Positions 18,129 to 26,667 of a DNA stretch of 64,000 nucleotides are shown in pieces. Origin of the DNA: an uncultured Eubacterium sp. GTDB lineage: Bacteria; Bacillota; Clostridia; Lachnospirales; Lachnospiraceae. Every line of letters starts with the position of its first letter. The stretch's first letter is position 1. The stretch lies in NCBI GenBank assembly GCA_910584795.1, contig CAJUBZ010000007.1, positions 64,637 through 128,636 on the forward strand, given 5' to 3'. Under the pieces are notes generated by a model, which saw only the letters and a list, made by a program, of their open reading frames with translations, was not told where the DNA came from and ran no database searches. The translations under genes were made by a program, and so were the position numbers.

Positions 18129-19319
18129 ATGAAAGCATATGAGAGAATATTTGTAATTGTATTGGACTCACTTGGTATCGGGGCTCTTCCGGATGCAGAA
18201 AAGTTTGGAGATGAAGGTGTAGACACTTTTGGACATATTTTGGAGAAGATGGGAAGATTGGAGATTCCTAATTTACAAAAGCTGGGGATGTTAAATCTTC
18301 ATTCGGCAGGAGATATGATAGGTGTGGAAAAGCCGTTGGGAAGATATATGAAACTTGCAGAAGTGAGCAATGGAAAAGATACGATGACCGGTCACTGGGA
18401 GATGATGGGAATAGAGACAAAGACACCATTTAAAACTTTTGCAGAGCATGGTTTTCCACCGGAATTGATTGCGGAACTGGAGAAGCGGTGTGGAAAGCGT
18501 GTGATTGGAAATAAAACTGCCAGTGGAACAGATATTATAGAAGAACTGGGTGAGGAAGAAATTGCTACAGGGGCTATGATTGTGTATACATCAGTGGATT
18601 CGGTAATGCAGATATGTGGAAATGAAGAAACGTTTGATTTGGATAATTTGTACCGCTGTTGTGAGATTGCCAGAGAAATTACATTAAGAGAAGAGTGGAA
18701 AGTGGGACGTGTGATTGCCAGACCTTATGTAGGAAAACGAAAAGGGGAGTTTGAACGAACGAGTAACCGACATGATTATGCCTTGAAACCAACGAACAAA
18801 ACAGTGCTAAATGCATTAAAGGAGAATGGACTGGATGTGATTGGTGTTGGTAAGATTAATGATATTTTTTGTGGAGAGGGGATTACGGAAAGCTATCGTT
18901 CCAAAAGTTCTGTTCACGGAATGGAACAGACTATAGAGCTATGTGGGAAAGATTTTCATGGGCTGTGTTTTGTAAATCTGGTGGATTTTGATGCAATGTG
19001 GGGGCATCGGAGAGACCCGATAGGCTATGGAAGAGAAATTGAGAAGTTTGACGTGAATTTAGGCATTTTCATGGAAAAGATGAGAAATGATGATTTGCTG
19101 ATTATCACAGCAGACCATGGAAACGACCCTACTTACAAGGGTACAGATCATACAAGAGAGTATGTTCCTTTTATTGCTTATTCAAAGACAATGGAAATGG
19201 GGAAAGCCTTGGAAGATGAGCATACATTTGCAGTAATCGGTGCTACGGTGGCTGAAAATTTTGGAGTGAAAATGCCAGAGGGAACAATAGGAAGTTCCGT
19301 GTTAGAAAAACTGGGATGA
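18129..19319 (+). CDS. deoB: Phosphopentomutase
   Basis: It interconverts ribose or deoxyribose 1-phosphate and 5-phosphate, linking nucleoside breakdown to the pentose phosphate pathway. The 396 residues have the alkaline-phosphatase-type metal sites: FVIVLDSLGIGALPDA at the N-terminus, the phosphoacceptor threonine in GKDTMTGHWEMMG, NLVDFDAMWGHRRDP and TADHGNDPTYKGTDHTRE. GAGGTGG lies before this ATG; the ATG at 18111 contains that site inside its own frame. Confidence 0.95.
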   Translation: MKAYERIFVIVLDSLGIGALPDAEKFGDEGVDTFGHILEKMGRLEIPNLQKLGMLNLHSAGDMIGVEKPLGRYMKLAEVSNGKDTMTGHWEMMGIETKTPFKTFAEHGFPPELIAELEKRCGKRVIGNKTASGTDIIEELGEEEIATGAMIVYTSVDSVMQICGNEETFDLDNLYRCCEIAREITLREEWKVGRVIARPYVGKRKGEFERTSNRHDYALKPTNKTVLNALKENGLDVIGVGKINDIFCGEGITESYRSKSSVHGMEQTIELCGKDFHGLCFVNLVDFDAMWGHRRDPIGYGREIEKFDVNLGIFMEKMRNDDLLIITADHGNDPTYKGTDHTREYVPFIAYSKTMEMGKALEDEHTFAVIGATVAENFGVKMPEGTIGSSVLEKLG

Positions 19320-19349
19320 GTTTTGTAGGATACAGGAAGAAGAGATACA

Positions 19350-20417
19350 ATGGTAGAGATTTTAAATACAGGACTTAGTTCTGCTAGAACGAAATATATA
19401 AATAAAGAGGTTCTTTATGATTTTTCAGTAAATATAAATCCATTAGGATTACCTATTAATGTAATTTCTAACGTTATAGAGGGGTTGGAGACTTGTAATA
19501 AGTATCCTGATCTTTCATGTTGTGAGCTGCGTAGTTTATTGTCTGAAAAATATCTGCTTCCCAAAGATAGTTTTTTTGTTGGAAATGGTGCAGATGATAT
19601 TTTATATCGAATAGTGTATGCATTTCGCCCTAAAAAGGCGCTTATCATAGAGCCTACGTTTGAGGAGTATGAAAAAGTATTGCGGTCAGTATCATGTCAG
19701 GTAGAACATTATATTTTACCAGAGGAGAATAATTTTAACTTTTGTGAGAGTGTTCTAAATTATATTACAGATGATTTAGATATTCTGTTTTTATGTAATC
19801 CTAATAATCCTACAGGTACAATATGCGATTTGAAATTAATTCATAGAATATTGGATAAATGTAGAGTAAATAATGTGAAATTGGTCATAGATGAATGTTT
19901 TATGGAATTTATTCCAGAATGGAAAGAGTATTCTGCAAAATTTTTTATAAAAGAATATGATAATTTAATAGTAATAGATGCGTTTACAAAGACATATGCA
20001 TTAGCAGGATTCAGGTTAGGCTTTTGCGTATGTGGTAATTTAAAGGTATTAGATGCCCTTAATTTAAATGGACAAGATTATAGTGTTTCTACACCTGCAC
20101 AATTAGCGGGAATAGGTGCGCTTACCAGTGCTGAATATTTACCATTAACTTATGAGTTTGTTCAAAAAGAAAGAGAATTTATGCAGGAGTCTTTAAAGAG
20201 GCTTCCGGTGAAAGTTTATCCATCTAGAACAAACTTTTTGTTGTTTTTTTGTAAGGATTCTCTGCTTGTAGAAAAATTGAGACATTATAATATTAAAGTC
20301 AGAGATTGTTCTGAATTTTATTCGCTGAGTAACAGATATCATAGAATAGCAGTATCAACAAGGAAAAATAATCAATATTTTGTACAGGTCTTAGAGGAAA
20401 TAATGAGGAATTCTTAA
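19350..20417 (+). CDS. PLP-dependent aminotransferase, CobD/HisC-like
   Basis: This fold-type I PLP enzyme of 355 residues has DFSVNINPLGLP near the N-terminus, a signature of threonine-phosphate decarboxylase (CobD) and histidinol-phosphate aminotransferase. FLCNPNNPTGT, VIDECFMEF and the lysine motif DAFTKTYALAGFRLGF (Lys about 214) complete the active site. No cobalamin or histidine gene is near, so the substrate is undecided. The sequence is more A+T-rich than the salvage genes before it. No strong ribosome binding site is seen. Confidence 0.8.
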   Translation: MVEILNTGLSSARTKYINKEVLYDFSVNINPLGLPINVISNVIEGLETCNKYPDLSCCELRSLLSEKYLLPKDSFFVGNGADDILYRIVYAFRPKKALIIEPTFEEYEKVLRSVSCQVEHYILPEENNFNFCESVLNYITDDLDILFLCNPNNPTGTICDLKLIHRILDKCRVNNVKLVIDECFMEFIPEWKEYSAKFFIKEYDNLIVIDAFTKTYALAGFRLGFCVCGNLKVLDALNLNGQDYSVSTPAQLAGIGALTSAEYLPLTYEFVQKEREFMQESLKRLPVKVYPSRTNFLLFFCKDSLLVEKLRHYNIKVRDCSEFYSLSNRYHRIAVSTRKNNQYFVQVLEEIMRNS

Positions 20418-20452
20418 AGAAATATAAAATGAATTTGCTAAAGGAGAAAAAT

Positions 20453-21661
20453 ATGTCACTGATATACCATAAACTAAGTGATGAATTACAGAAACACATT
20501 ATCGAGGATAAAAGAAATCATTATCAAAATCCATATCGTTGTAAGGATGAGGACATTATCAGACGTGATATGAATCACGATATTCCAAACCTCTGGCGTC
20601 CGGCATTTGTCCGGGATATCGAGAAGATTATGCATCTACCTTATTACAACCGCTATGCGGACAAAACGCAGGTGTTTTCTTTTTACAATAATGATGACAT
20701 TACAAGAAGAGCGTTACATGTACAGTTGGTTTCAAGGATTGCAAGGAATATCGGTTCAGTGCTGGGCTTGAATCTGGACTTGATTGAAGCGATTGCTCTG
20801 GGGCATGATATTGGGCATACTCCTTTTGGACATGCAGGAGAACGCTTTTTAGATGAATTGTTACAGCAAGAAACAGGACGTCATTTTAATCATAATGTAC
20901 AGAGTGCCAGAGTACTGGATAAACTGTTTGCAAGAAATATCAGTTTGCAGGTTTTGGATGGTGTGTTGTGTCATAATGGTGAGTTTGAGCAGCAGGAGTA
21001 TCGTCCACAATGGAATAAAAAAATTGACGATCATGATGTGGAAATAGAGAGTTGTTATGTAAAAGGTGGAGAAGCGATTAAAGAGTTGATTCCAATGACA
21101 CTGGAAGGCTGTGTTGTAAGAATTTGTGATATGATTGCGTATATTGGCAAGGACAGGCAGGACGCAATTACTGCCAAGATTATTGACAGGGAACATAAAT
21201 TCAGCAGTGAAATTATCGGTGCGGCAAATGCATCGATAATTAATAATCTGATTGTGGATATTATAGAAAACAGTTATGGCAAGGATTATATATTGCTTAG
21301 TAAGGAAGCTTACATGGATTTAAAAACTGCTAAGGATGAGAATTATAAGGTTATTTATAAGAATGATGAGATTAATTCTAAATATGAAGATATTATTAAG
21401 CCAATGTTTAAAGATGTGTATTATGAATTACTTGAGCAACTGAAGAAGAGGGACGAGTCGTCTGTAATTTATAAACATCATATGAATTTTATTAGAAATA
21501 CTTTGAAATATTATAAGGATATTGATTATTGTAGAGAAGAGCCGAATCAGATTGTGGTGGATTACATTGCCAGTATGACCGATGATTATTTTGTGGAATT
21601 ACATAAAAAGCTTTTTCCGGGAAGTAAGTATGAGATAGAGTATATATCTTATTTTGAGTAA
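20453..21661 (+). CDS. dGTP triphosphohydrolase-like HD-domain protein
   Basis: The 402-residue protein has the dGTPase-type HD domain: RALHVQLVSRIARNIG supplies the first histidine and ALGHDIGHTPFGHAGERFL the HD pair, with HNVQSARVLD after it. Relatives cleave dNTPs to deoxynucleosides and triphosphate. AAGGAG lies seven bases before this ATG, whereas the one at 20429 contains that site. It ends the salvage-like stretch and would fit nucleotide-pool control, but co-transcription is not proven. Confidence 0.85.
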   Translation: MSLIYHKLSDELQKHIIEDKRNHYQNPYRCKDEDIIRRDMNHDIPNLWRPAFVRDIEKIMHLPYYNRYADKTQVFSFYNNDDITRRALHVQLVSRIARNIGSVLGLNLDLIEAIALGHDIGHTPFGHAGERFLDELLQQETGRHFNHNVQSARVLDKLFARNISLQVLDGVLCHNGEFEQQEYRPQWNKKIDDHDVEIESCYVKGGEAIKELIPMTLEGCVVRICDMIAYIGKDRQDAITAKIIDREHKFSSEIIGAANASIINNLIVDIIENSYGKDYILLSKEAYMDLKTAKDENYKVIYKNDEINSKYEDIIKPMFKDVYYELLEQLKKRDESSVIYKHHMNFIRNTLKYYKDIDYCREEPNQIVVDYIASMTDDYFVELHKKLFPGSKYEIEYISYFE

Positions 21662-21687
21662 AGAATATTAAACTCGTTAATATTATC

Positions 21688-21716
21688 TTGACATAATAAA
21701 TTTATTATAATAAAAT
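21688..21716 (+). promoter_or_regulatory. Promoter of the tetR gene
   Basis: TTGACA and TAAAAT have 17-base spacing. The last base of the -10 is the first base of the palindromic operator. Confidence 0.75.
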
Positions 21717-21733
21717 GCAAGTGAACACTTGCA
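21716..21733. promoter_or_regulatory. TetR-type operator 1
   Basis: TGCAAGTGAACACTTGCA is a perfect palindrome of two 8-base arms with a 2-base centre. It overlaps the -10 box of the tetR promoter and almost matches operator 2 at 22356-22373 (16 of 18 bases), so it is the likely autoregulatory site. Confidence 0.75.
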
Positions 21734-21748
21734 AAGGCGGTTGACATT

Positions 21749-22321
21749 ATGTTTGATGAAACTCAAATGAAAATTATTCATGCAATGATGAACTTAGTTA
21801 TGGAGAAGGGGTATTCCTCAACAACGACGAAAGACATAGCATATCAGGCAGGAATTAATGAGTGTACGATATTCAGAAAATTTCAGGGAAAAAAGGACAT
21901 TGTTCTCTCTGCGATGCAGTTGAAGGAATGGAATCCTGATTTACAGGAAAGCAGTTTTGAACCGATTGGAGAGTTGGAAAAAGATCTTATTTCATTTTCA
22001 GAAGTTTATATGTCTAAAGTAACTCCGCGTATGGTAAAAGTATCTATTGGATTGAGGACACCAGAGTTGTATCAGGATACTGCGGAGGGAATTTTAAAGA
22101 TTCCACAGACATTTAAGAAGGTATTAATAAACTATTTTAAGAACATGAAAAATGAGTTAGTGTATAATGATTATGAAAGTATGGCAATGATGTTTCTATC
22201 TGTGAATTTTGGTTTCGTTTTTCTGGATGCATCTTTTGGAAAGAGATTAACACAGTTAGAAAAAAGTGAATATATTAAAAATAGTGTGAGAATATTTGTA
22301 GATGGTATAGTGAAAAAATAA
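21749..22321 (+). CDS. TetR/AcrR-family transcriptional repressor
   Basis: The N-terminal 50 residues form a TetR helix-turn-helix (YSSTTTKDIAYQAGINECTIFRKFQGKKDIV). The remaining 140 residues are the variable ligand-binding domain; nothing in it identifies the ligand. Length (190) is typical. Two almost identical palindromes flank the gene, one on its own promoter and one before the next gene, which makes it the probable regulator of itself and of the DUF1330 and metallo-hydrolase genes downstream. Confidence 0.9.
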   Translation: MFDETQMKIIHAMMNLVMEKGYSSTTTKDIAYQAGINECTIFRKFQGKKDIVLSAMQLKEWNPDLQESSFEPIGELEKDLISFSEVYMSKVTPRMVKVSIGLRTPELYQDTAEGILKIPQTFKKVLINYFKNMKNELVYNDYESMAMMFLSVNFGFVFLDASFGKRLTQLEKSEYIKNSVRIFVDGIVKK

Positions 22322-22322
22322 T

Positions 22323-22337
22323 GGCACATTGTGTGCC
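22323..22337 (+). terminator. Short hairpin after tetR
   Basis: GGCACA and TGTGCC form a 6-bp stem with a 3-base loop, followed by a weak GTTATTTTA tail. It begins right after the tetR stop codon and may be a weak terminator. Confidence 0.45.
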
Positions 22338-22355
22338 GTTATTTTATACAATTGA

Positions 22356-22373
22356 TGCAAGTGGATACTTGCA
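22356..22373. promoter_or_regulatory. TetR-type operator 2
   Basis: TGCAAGTGGATACTTGCA has the same 7-base arms as operator 1 and is followed by the same AAAGG. It lies 15 bases before the DUF1330 start and overlaps its ribosome-binding region. Confidence 0.7.
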
Positions 22374-22388
22374 AAGGAAGGAAGGCAA

Positions 22389-22673
22389 ATGATTTATTTT
22401 ATTGTAACGGTGGATCTAATAGAAGATAAAAATAACTATCAAGAATATATCAGACAGGTAAAACCTATTGTAGAAGAATATGGTGGCAGGTATTTGGTTC
22501 GAAGTAATAAAATTACAGCAATGCAGGAGCAATGGTGCCCTAGGAGAGTTATTATTATTGAATGGGACGTAAAGGAGCAGATGGAGAAGTGCTTTTCGTC
22601 GGAGAGTTATAAACAGATAGTAAATAAAAGAGAAAATTCAGTTGATAGTAAGGCGATTATCGTGGAGGTATAA
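22389..22673 (+). CDS. DUF1330-like small protein
   Basis: The 94-residue protein resembles the dimeric ferredoxin-like DUF1330 fold: IVTVDLIEDKNNYQEYI, EEYGGRYLVRSNKI, RRVIIIEWDV and SSESYKQIVNKRENS are the usual blocks. Its biochemical role is unknown. GGAAGGAAGG precedes the ATG. It is directly under operator 2 and ends one base before the metallo-hydrolase ATG, so both are likely co-translated and TetR-controlled. Confidence 0.7.
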   Translation: MIYFIVTVDLIEDKNNYQEYIRQVKPIVEEYGGRYLVRSNKITAMQEQWCPRRVIIIEWDVKEQMEKCFSSESYKQIVNKRENSVDSKAIIVEV

Positions 22674-22674
22674 A

Positions 22675-23378
22675 ATGAAAATTTGTGAAAATGTACATCA
22701 AATAAAAATAAGTTTTAATGTTACACTGGAGATAAAAAGATTTGTGTATGTGTACTTAATTACCGGGAAGTATTGCTATTTAATAGATGCTGGTGTGGCA
22801 GGATGCGAAAGGATTATCAGCAGTTATATGGAAGGTCTGGGGAGAAGCCTTTCTGAAATAAAAGCAGTTCTTTTGACACATGCTCACCCGAATCATATGG
22901 GTGGAGCGGCAAAAATAAAAAGAATGTCAGGTTGTGAAATATATGTTTCAAATATTGAAAAGGTGTGGATAGAAAATATAGATTTACAATTTCAGGAAAG
23001 ACCAATTCCTAATTTTTATGCTTTGGTAAATGAGTTAGTGGAAGTAGAGCATACTGTAAAAGAAGATAATGTGTTCGTTTTGGAGCCAGGAATAAGTATA
23101 AGGGTTTTGGAGACTCCAGGGCATTCAAAGGGGTCGGTTTCTTATATATATGAGGAAGAAGTTGTTTTCTGTGGGGATGCAATATCGGTTGTAGATGATT
23201 TTCCGATTTTTGTAGATGTGAATGAGAGTGAGAGCAGTATAGAAAAAATAAAGAGGTTAAAGGGGGAAAGATACTTGAGGAAGAGCTCAAACAGATAAGT
23301 GAGTATATGGGATGGAAGGAAGTGGAGGGAAATTCTTTGTTTAGGAAGAGGATTGAAAATGTTTTCTTTGAGGAATAG
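22675..23378 (+). pseudogene. Metallo-beta-lactamase-fold hydrolase with a C-terminal frameshift
   Basis: The first 190 residues are a metallo-beta-lactamase fold: YLIDAGVAGCERII, THAHPNHMGG, ETPGHSKGSVSY and FCGDAIS. The metal motif H-x-H-x-D-H reads HAHPNH, so the aspartate is asparagine. As read, the frame ends at 23298 with an unrelated tail. In the -1 frame, the bases 23265-23378 encode a sensible acidic C-terminus (LEEELKQISEYMGWKEVEGN...). One lost G in the run at 23262-23266 explains this; six G would restore about 234 residues. It is either a recent pseudogene or a sequencing error. It starts after GAGG and follows the DUF1330 gene. Confidence 0.7.
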
Positions 23379-23461
23379 AAGACATATTACTATTTCCCAC
23401 AATGAAGTCATTAGATAAATAAATGCAGTAAAATCAAGGATTTCAGAGATAATAGGTCGAG

Positions 23462-23481
23462 ATTTACGACCAATTTACGAC
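23462..23481. repeat. Direct repeat ATTTACGAC x2 at the left edge of the foreign region
   Basis: Two copies of ATTTACGAC are spaced 11 bases start to start, beside an inverted GGTCG/CGACC pair (23455-23459, 23467-23471). The location between the host metallo-hydrolase gene and the restriction genes makes it a candidate recombinase site or element end; no matching copy was found on the right side. Confidence 0.3.
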
Positions 23482-23508
23482 AAAATATAGAGAACACGTT
23501 CAAAAAGA

Positions 23509-23540
23509 TAGGACTTCCAGAAACGGAAGCCCTATTTTTT
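23509..23540. terminator. Bidirectional terminator
   Basis: TAGGACTTCC and GGAAGCCCTA form a stem with one mismatch, flanked by A-rich sequence on the left and a T run on the right. It can end both the host transcript and the minus-strand restriction operon. Confidence 0.75.
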
Positions 23541-24648
23541 ATACAGCTTTCTTGGTTGTATTGATTATTTTATCTTTCCAATCAACGACAGATTTCACCG
23601 ACAGTTTTTTTTGTATGTTAATATACTTAGCCATATAATCATAATCTGGCGTAATGCCATCAGTTGACGGAAGATTTACGATAAATTCAAGAGCAATTTT
23701 CCTGTTGAATTTTGCGGCATAATCAAATTTTGATAATCGTGCTATTTTCTTAAATGAAGTCATAAAATATAATAATGATTGCTCATCCCATTCATCTGAA
23801 TATGGATATAATCCTTGAACGTGAGAGTAGCCTATAAAATTATTAGGTTGATAAAAAATTGTATCAGCAGTTGTGGTATCAGAAAACGTTATGATGCCAC
23901 CCTTTTCTGTACAATCTAAATTAGAATAACCGCCTATGCCATTATTAAGGCTTGTATTGCTTAATACTGGATTAGTACCGTTATCATTAAGAATATCAGC
24001 GTTGCTTCCCTTATATGCTTTTGTTGGATGAATATCAAATAAATCACCCACTCTAAACTGCGAATAGCTTGGAGCCTTGTCTAAAAATTCCAATTCTTCT
24101 TTACTTAATTTATAACTATTTAATCCACTTACTGTTAAGTAAGCGGAAAGTTCGCATATACGCTCCTCTTCGAGTTCGCGTATACGCTTCTCCATATAAT
24201 CATAATCAATTTCATCAGAAGTATTTACAGGCAATTCAATATATGTATTCTTGAGAGCGACTTTCGTTGCTTTCTCGTTATATGCAAATTTTTTTGTAAT
24301 TACCTTTTTTATACAAGTGATGATATATAGGGCGTTCTTCTCGTTTAGTTTCTCCGATTGTAGAACACTCGTTGCACCGTGACCGTCCTTCAAATAAAAC
24401 GGTGTTTCCAAATATACAATATTTTGATTGTTAGAATGAATCAATATTGTAGGCTTTCCATCCTTATTGTTTAAAACTTTTGGCGTTAAGGTCTGGAAAG
24501 AAATGATACCGTTATTGGTGGTAGCTTGTCCATAAAATGGATATGAATAATCGCCTTCAACGGTCAAATCGTTTATTTTCAATGGGCCTATTTCCTTTTG
24601 GGGTTGCCATTGCAGGACTTCGGATATCTTAAATTGTTTAGTTTTCAT
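23539..24648 (-). CDS. Specificity subunit of a BcgI-like restriction-modification system
   Basis: The 369-residue protein has the two-repeat form of DNA specificity subunits: a first target-recognition domain (about residues 5-140), a helical spacer (DYDYMEKRIRELEEERI), a second domain starting at FRVGDLFDIHPTKAYKGS, and a second short spacer (DYDYMAKYINIQKKL). Each domain would read one half of a split recognition site. Size and pairing match BcgIB. The ATG used overlaps the end of the preceding gene and has AAGGTG before it; a GTG four codons upstream is a poorer choice. Confidence 0.85.
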   Translation of the reverse strand: MKTKQFKISEVLQWQPQKEIGPLKINDLTVEGDYSYPFYGQATTNNGIISFQTLTPKVLNNKDGKPTILIHSNNQNIVYLETPFYLKDGHGATSVLQSEKLNEKNALYIITCIKKVITKKFAYNEKATKVALKNTYIELPVNTSDEIDYDYMEKRIRELEEERICELSAYLTVSGLNSYKLSKEELEFLDKAPSYSQFRVGDLFDIHPTKAYKGSNADILNDNGTNPVLSNTSLNNGIGGYSNLDCTEKGGIITFSDTTTADTIFYQPNNFIGYSHVQGLYPYSDEWDEQSLLYFMTSFKKIARLSKFDYAAKFNRKIALEFIVNLPSTDGITPDYDYMAKYINIQKKLSVKSVVDWKDKIINTTKKAV

Positions 24649-26662
24649 CTGACATATCACCTTTCATTATCATTGAAACTTTCCAACTTAGGTATTCTTT
24701 GACAACGTCCATAAAATCTTCCTGTGTTGGAATGGTGTCTATTTTTTGATGTTGCTTATATGTCCAATCATTGCCATCTAAAGAAATAACATCCTCGGTA
24801 TATTCGTCTTCTGTAAAATAGTGCAGATAGGATTTGCCATATAGAACAAGGTTAACAATTTCATCATATCTTTCAATGGCGTGGTCGGTGTTCTTTAAGT
24901 TTGTGTCCTGACTTGATTTTTTTCTGTTCTGTCGAGTGTAACCGTCATTTGAAAAATCAATGAATTTTACCATCTGGCGTTTATCGTGCGGAATACCGAC
25001 ATTGAAAACGTATATAGCTGTTTGCACACCTGCTTTACCATGAAAAATATCTGACATATGAATGCTTGCAGCGAGGGTATTCTTTTCAAGGATTCTCTTC
25101 GTATATGGTAATCCATTTCCGCTTCCTGCGTTTTCTTGTATCAATACAGCCGCCCGACCGCTTTTCATTTTGTTAAGTGCCTTTTCGACAAATATAAATC
25201 CTTTTCCCTGTGCGGAGTAAGGAGGATTAAGTAGAAATACATTAGCAGGGTAGGCTTCGCCGCTTTTCGCTCCCTGCTCATAGTTTCCGCTATACTCTGT
25301 TAAACTGTCCTTGTGAATGATGTTAGATGAACCATCACCCATTAGAATCATATTAAGAACCGCAAGCAGGTAAATATCAGACCGCTTTTCTATTCCTAAT
25401 AACTGCTCACATTTGATTTTTACAATCTTTTCTTCTAACTGTTTCGGACTTTTGATTTTTTCCTCTGCATCCTTAATCATCAGTTTCATGGAAGAAATCA
25501 AAAATCCTGCCGAGCCTGTGGCATAATCCCAAACATAACTATCTTTGTTTACCTGTGCCAATTTAGCCATAAGTTCCGTGACATATCGGGGTGTGAGGAC
25601 AACATCATTTTTATCGCTGTCTGGAATATCTACCCATGCGTTAAGGACATTGAAAAGCCGCCCTGTAAAATCAAGATGTTTTGCAGATGTAAATATCGGC
25701 ATAATATCATTTTTTACGCTTGTGTAGACTGTCTTTAGTTTGCTTTCTCCGTTTACTGTCCGCCACAGGTCAGAATATATAAACACTCTGGAAAGATCGT
25801 TTATAATCATGGCTTTCTTTTCTTGTGGCAGATTTCTCTCTTCAAGGAATGAATCAATCTTGCTGATGATTACCTGACCGTCATTTGTTTTAGAACCAGA
25901 TTCGCCTTTTAAGTCTGCGATTTCAAGCGGAGCAACCTTACCCTCTACACCTAATGATGCCATAATCATTCCTGTAACAAGTTGAACACGAGAGCCGACA
26001 GATATTTTTAGGTCATCCTGCATAACCTGATTCAGCTTTTTCAGCTTGATTTCAATTTCGTTTTCAAACTCCTTTGCCTTTGCTTCAAGTTCTTCATCAG
26101 TAAGGCTTGATTTGTCTATCTCGTCAATAAGTTTATCAATGTTTTTCGGAAGCAGGAAGGATAAATCCGTATAAGTCTTTAGCTTTTTTGGAATACAATA
26201 ATTGTCGTGGGAAACATAGTATGTTTCTATCTCATATATGCGACCGCTCGGCTCGTCATAGCCATTCAAGCCGATAGCAATAACTTCTTTATAGCTTGTA
26301 GAATTATTGATAATAGCATTTGCATAATGAATAGCACCATTGACGGCGTACTTCTCGATATTTTTAAAATTCGGAGTGCCGTCCTTCTTGGTGTTATCAA
26401 CTTCATCGGATGCCGTCATTTTAGCAAGTGCGCCTTTAGTTCCTTTAACTTCTATCATTACGGGAATTTTGCGGAGCGTCTTGGTTTCAATAAAAAGTTT
26501 AATGTCAGGGTAGTTTGTACCGCTACCGCCACTTTTTGAGGGCGCGGTTTTAAGTGCTGTTTCTATTTCGGGGTTGATGCTCTCGGTTTTGGTGTAGTAT
26601 TTCGTTTTACCGAGTTGCTTCTTTCCCCAATCTTCAACTTGTTCTTCTATGCTTTTCGCCAT
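24638..26662 (-). CDS. Fused restriction endonuclease and N6-adenine methyltransferase (BcgI A-subunit type)
   Basis: The 674-residue chain joins an N-terminal nuclease to a gamma-type adenine methyltransferase. A PD-(D/E)xK site is visible (Pro52-Asp53 in NYPDIKLFIET, then Glu71-Val-Lys73 in IEVKGTKG). Methyltransferase motif I is DYATGSAGF (379-387) and motif IV is NPPY (479-482). With the specificity subunit it should form a type IIB enzyme that methylates adenine or cuts on both sides of a bipartite site. AAGGAG precedes the ATG, which lies five bases after the XRE regulator stop. Confidence 0.88.
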   Translation of the reverse strand: MAKSIEEQVEDWGKKQLGKTKYYTKTESINPEIETALKTAPSKSGGSGTNYPDIKLFIETKTLRKIPVMIEVKGTKGALAKMTASDEVDNTKKDGTPNFKNIEKYAVNGAIHYANAIINNSTSYKEVIAIGLNGYDEPSGRIYEIETYYVSHDNYCIPKKLKTYTDLSFLLPKNIDKLIDEIDKSSLTDEELEAKAKEFENEIEIKLKKLNQVMQDDLKISVGSRVQLVTGMIMASLGVEGKVAPLEIADLKGESGSKTNDGQVIISKIDSFLEERNLPQEKKAMIINDLSRVFIYSDLWRTVNGESKLKTVYTSVKNDIMPIFTSAKHLDFTGRLFNVLNAWVDIPDSDKNDVVLTPRYVTELMAKLAQVNKDSYVWDYATGSAGFLISSMKLMIKDAEEKIKSPKQLEEKIVKIKCEQLLGIEKRSDIYLLAVLNMILMGDGSSNIIHKDSLTEYSGNYEQGAKSGEAYPANVFLLNPPYSAQGKGFIFVEKALNKMKSGRAAVLIQENAGSGNGLPYTKRILEKNTLAASIHMSDIFHGKAGVQTAIYVFNVGIPHDKRQMVKFIDFSNDGYTRQNRKKSSQDTNLKNTDHAIERYDEIVNLVLYGKSYLHYFTEDEYTEDVISLDGNDWTYKQHQKIDTIPTQEDFMDVVKEYLSWKVSMIMKGDMSDEN

Positions 26663-26667
26663 GATAC

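Noticed and set aside
22356..22373. Operator 2 as a terminator hairpin of tetR
   Set aside because: No T run follows, and its near identity to the promoter-overlapping palindrome favours a protein-binding site.
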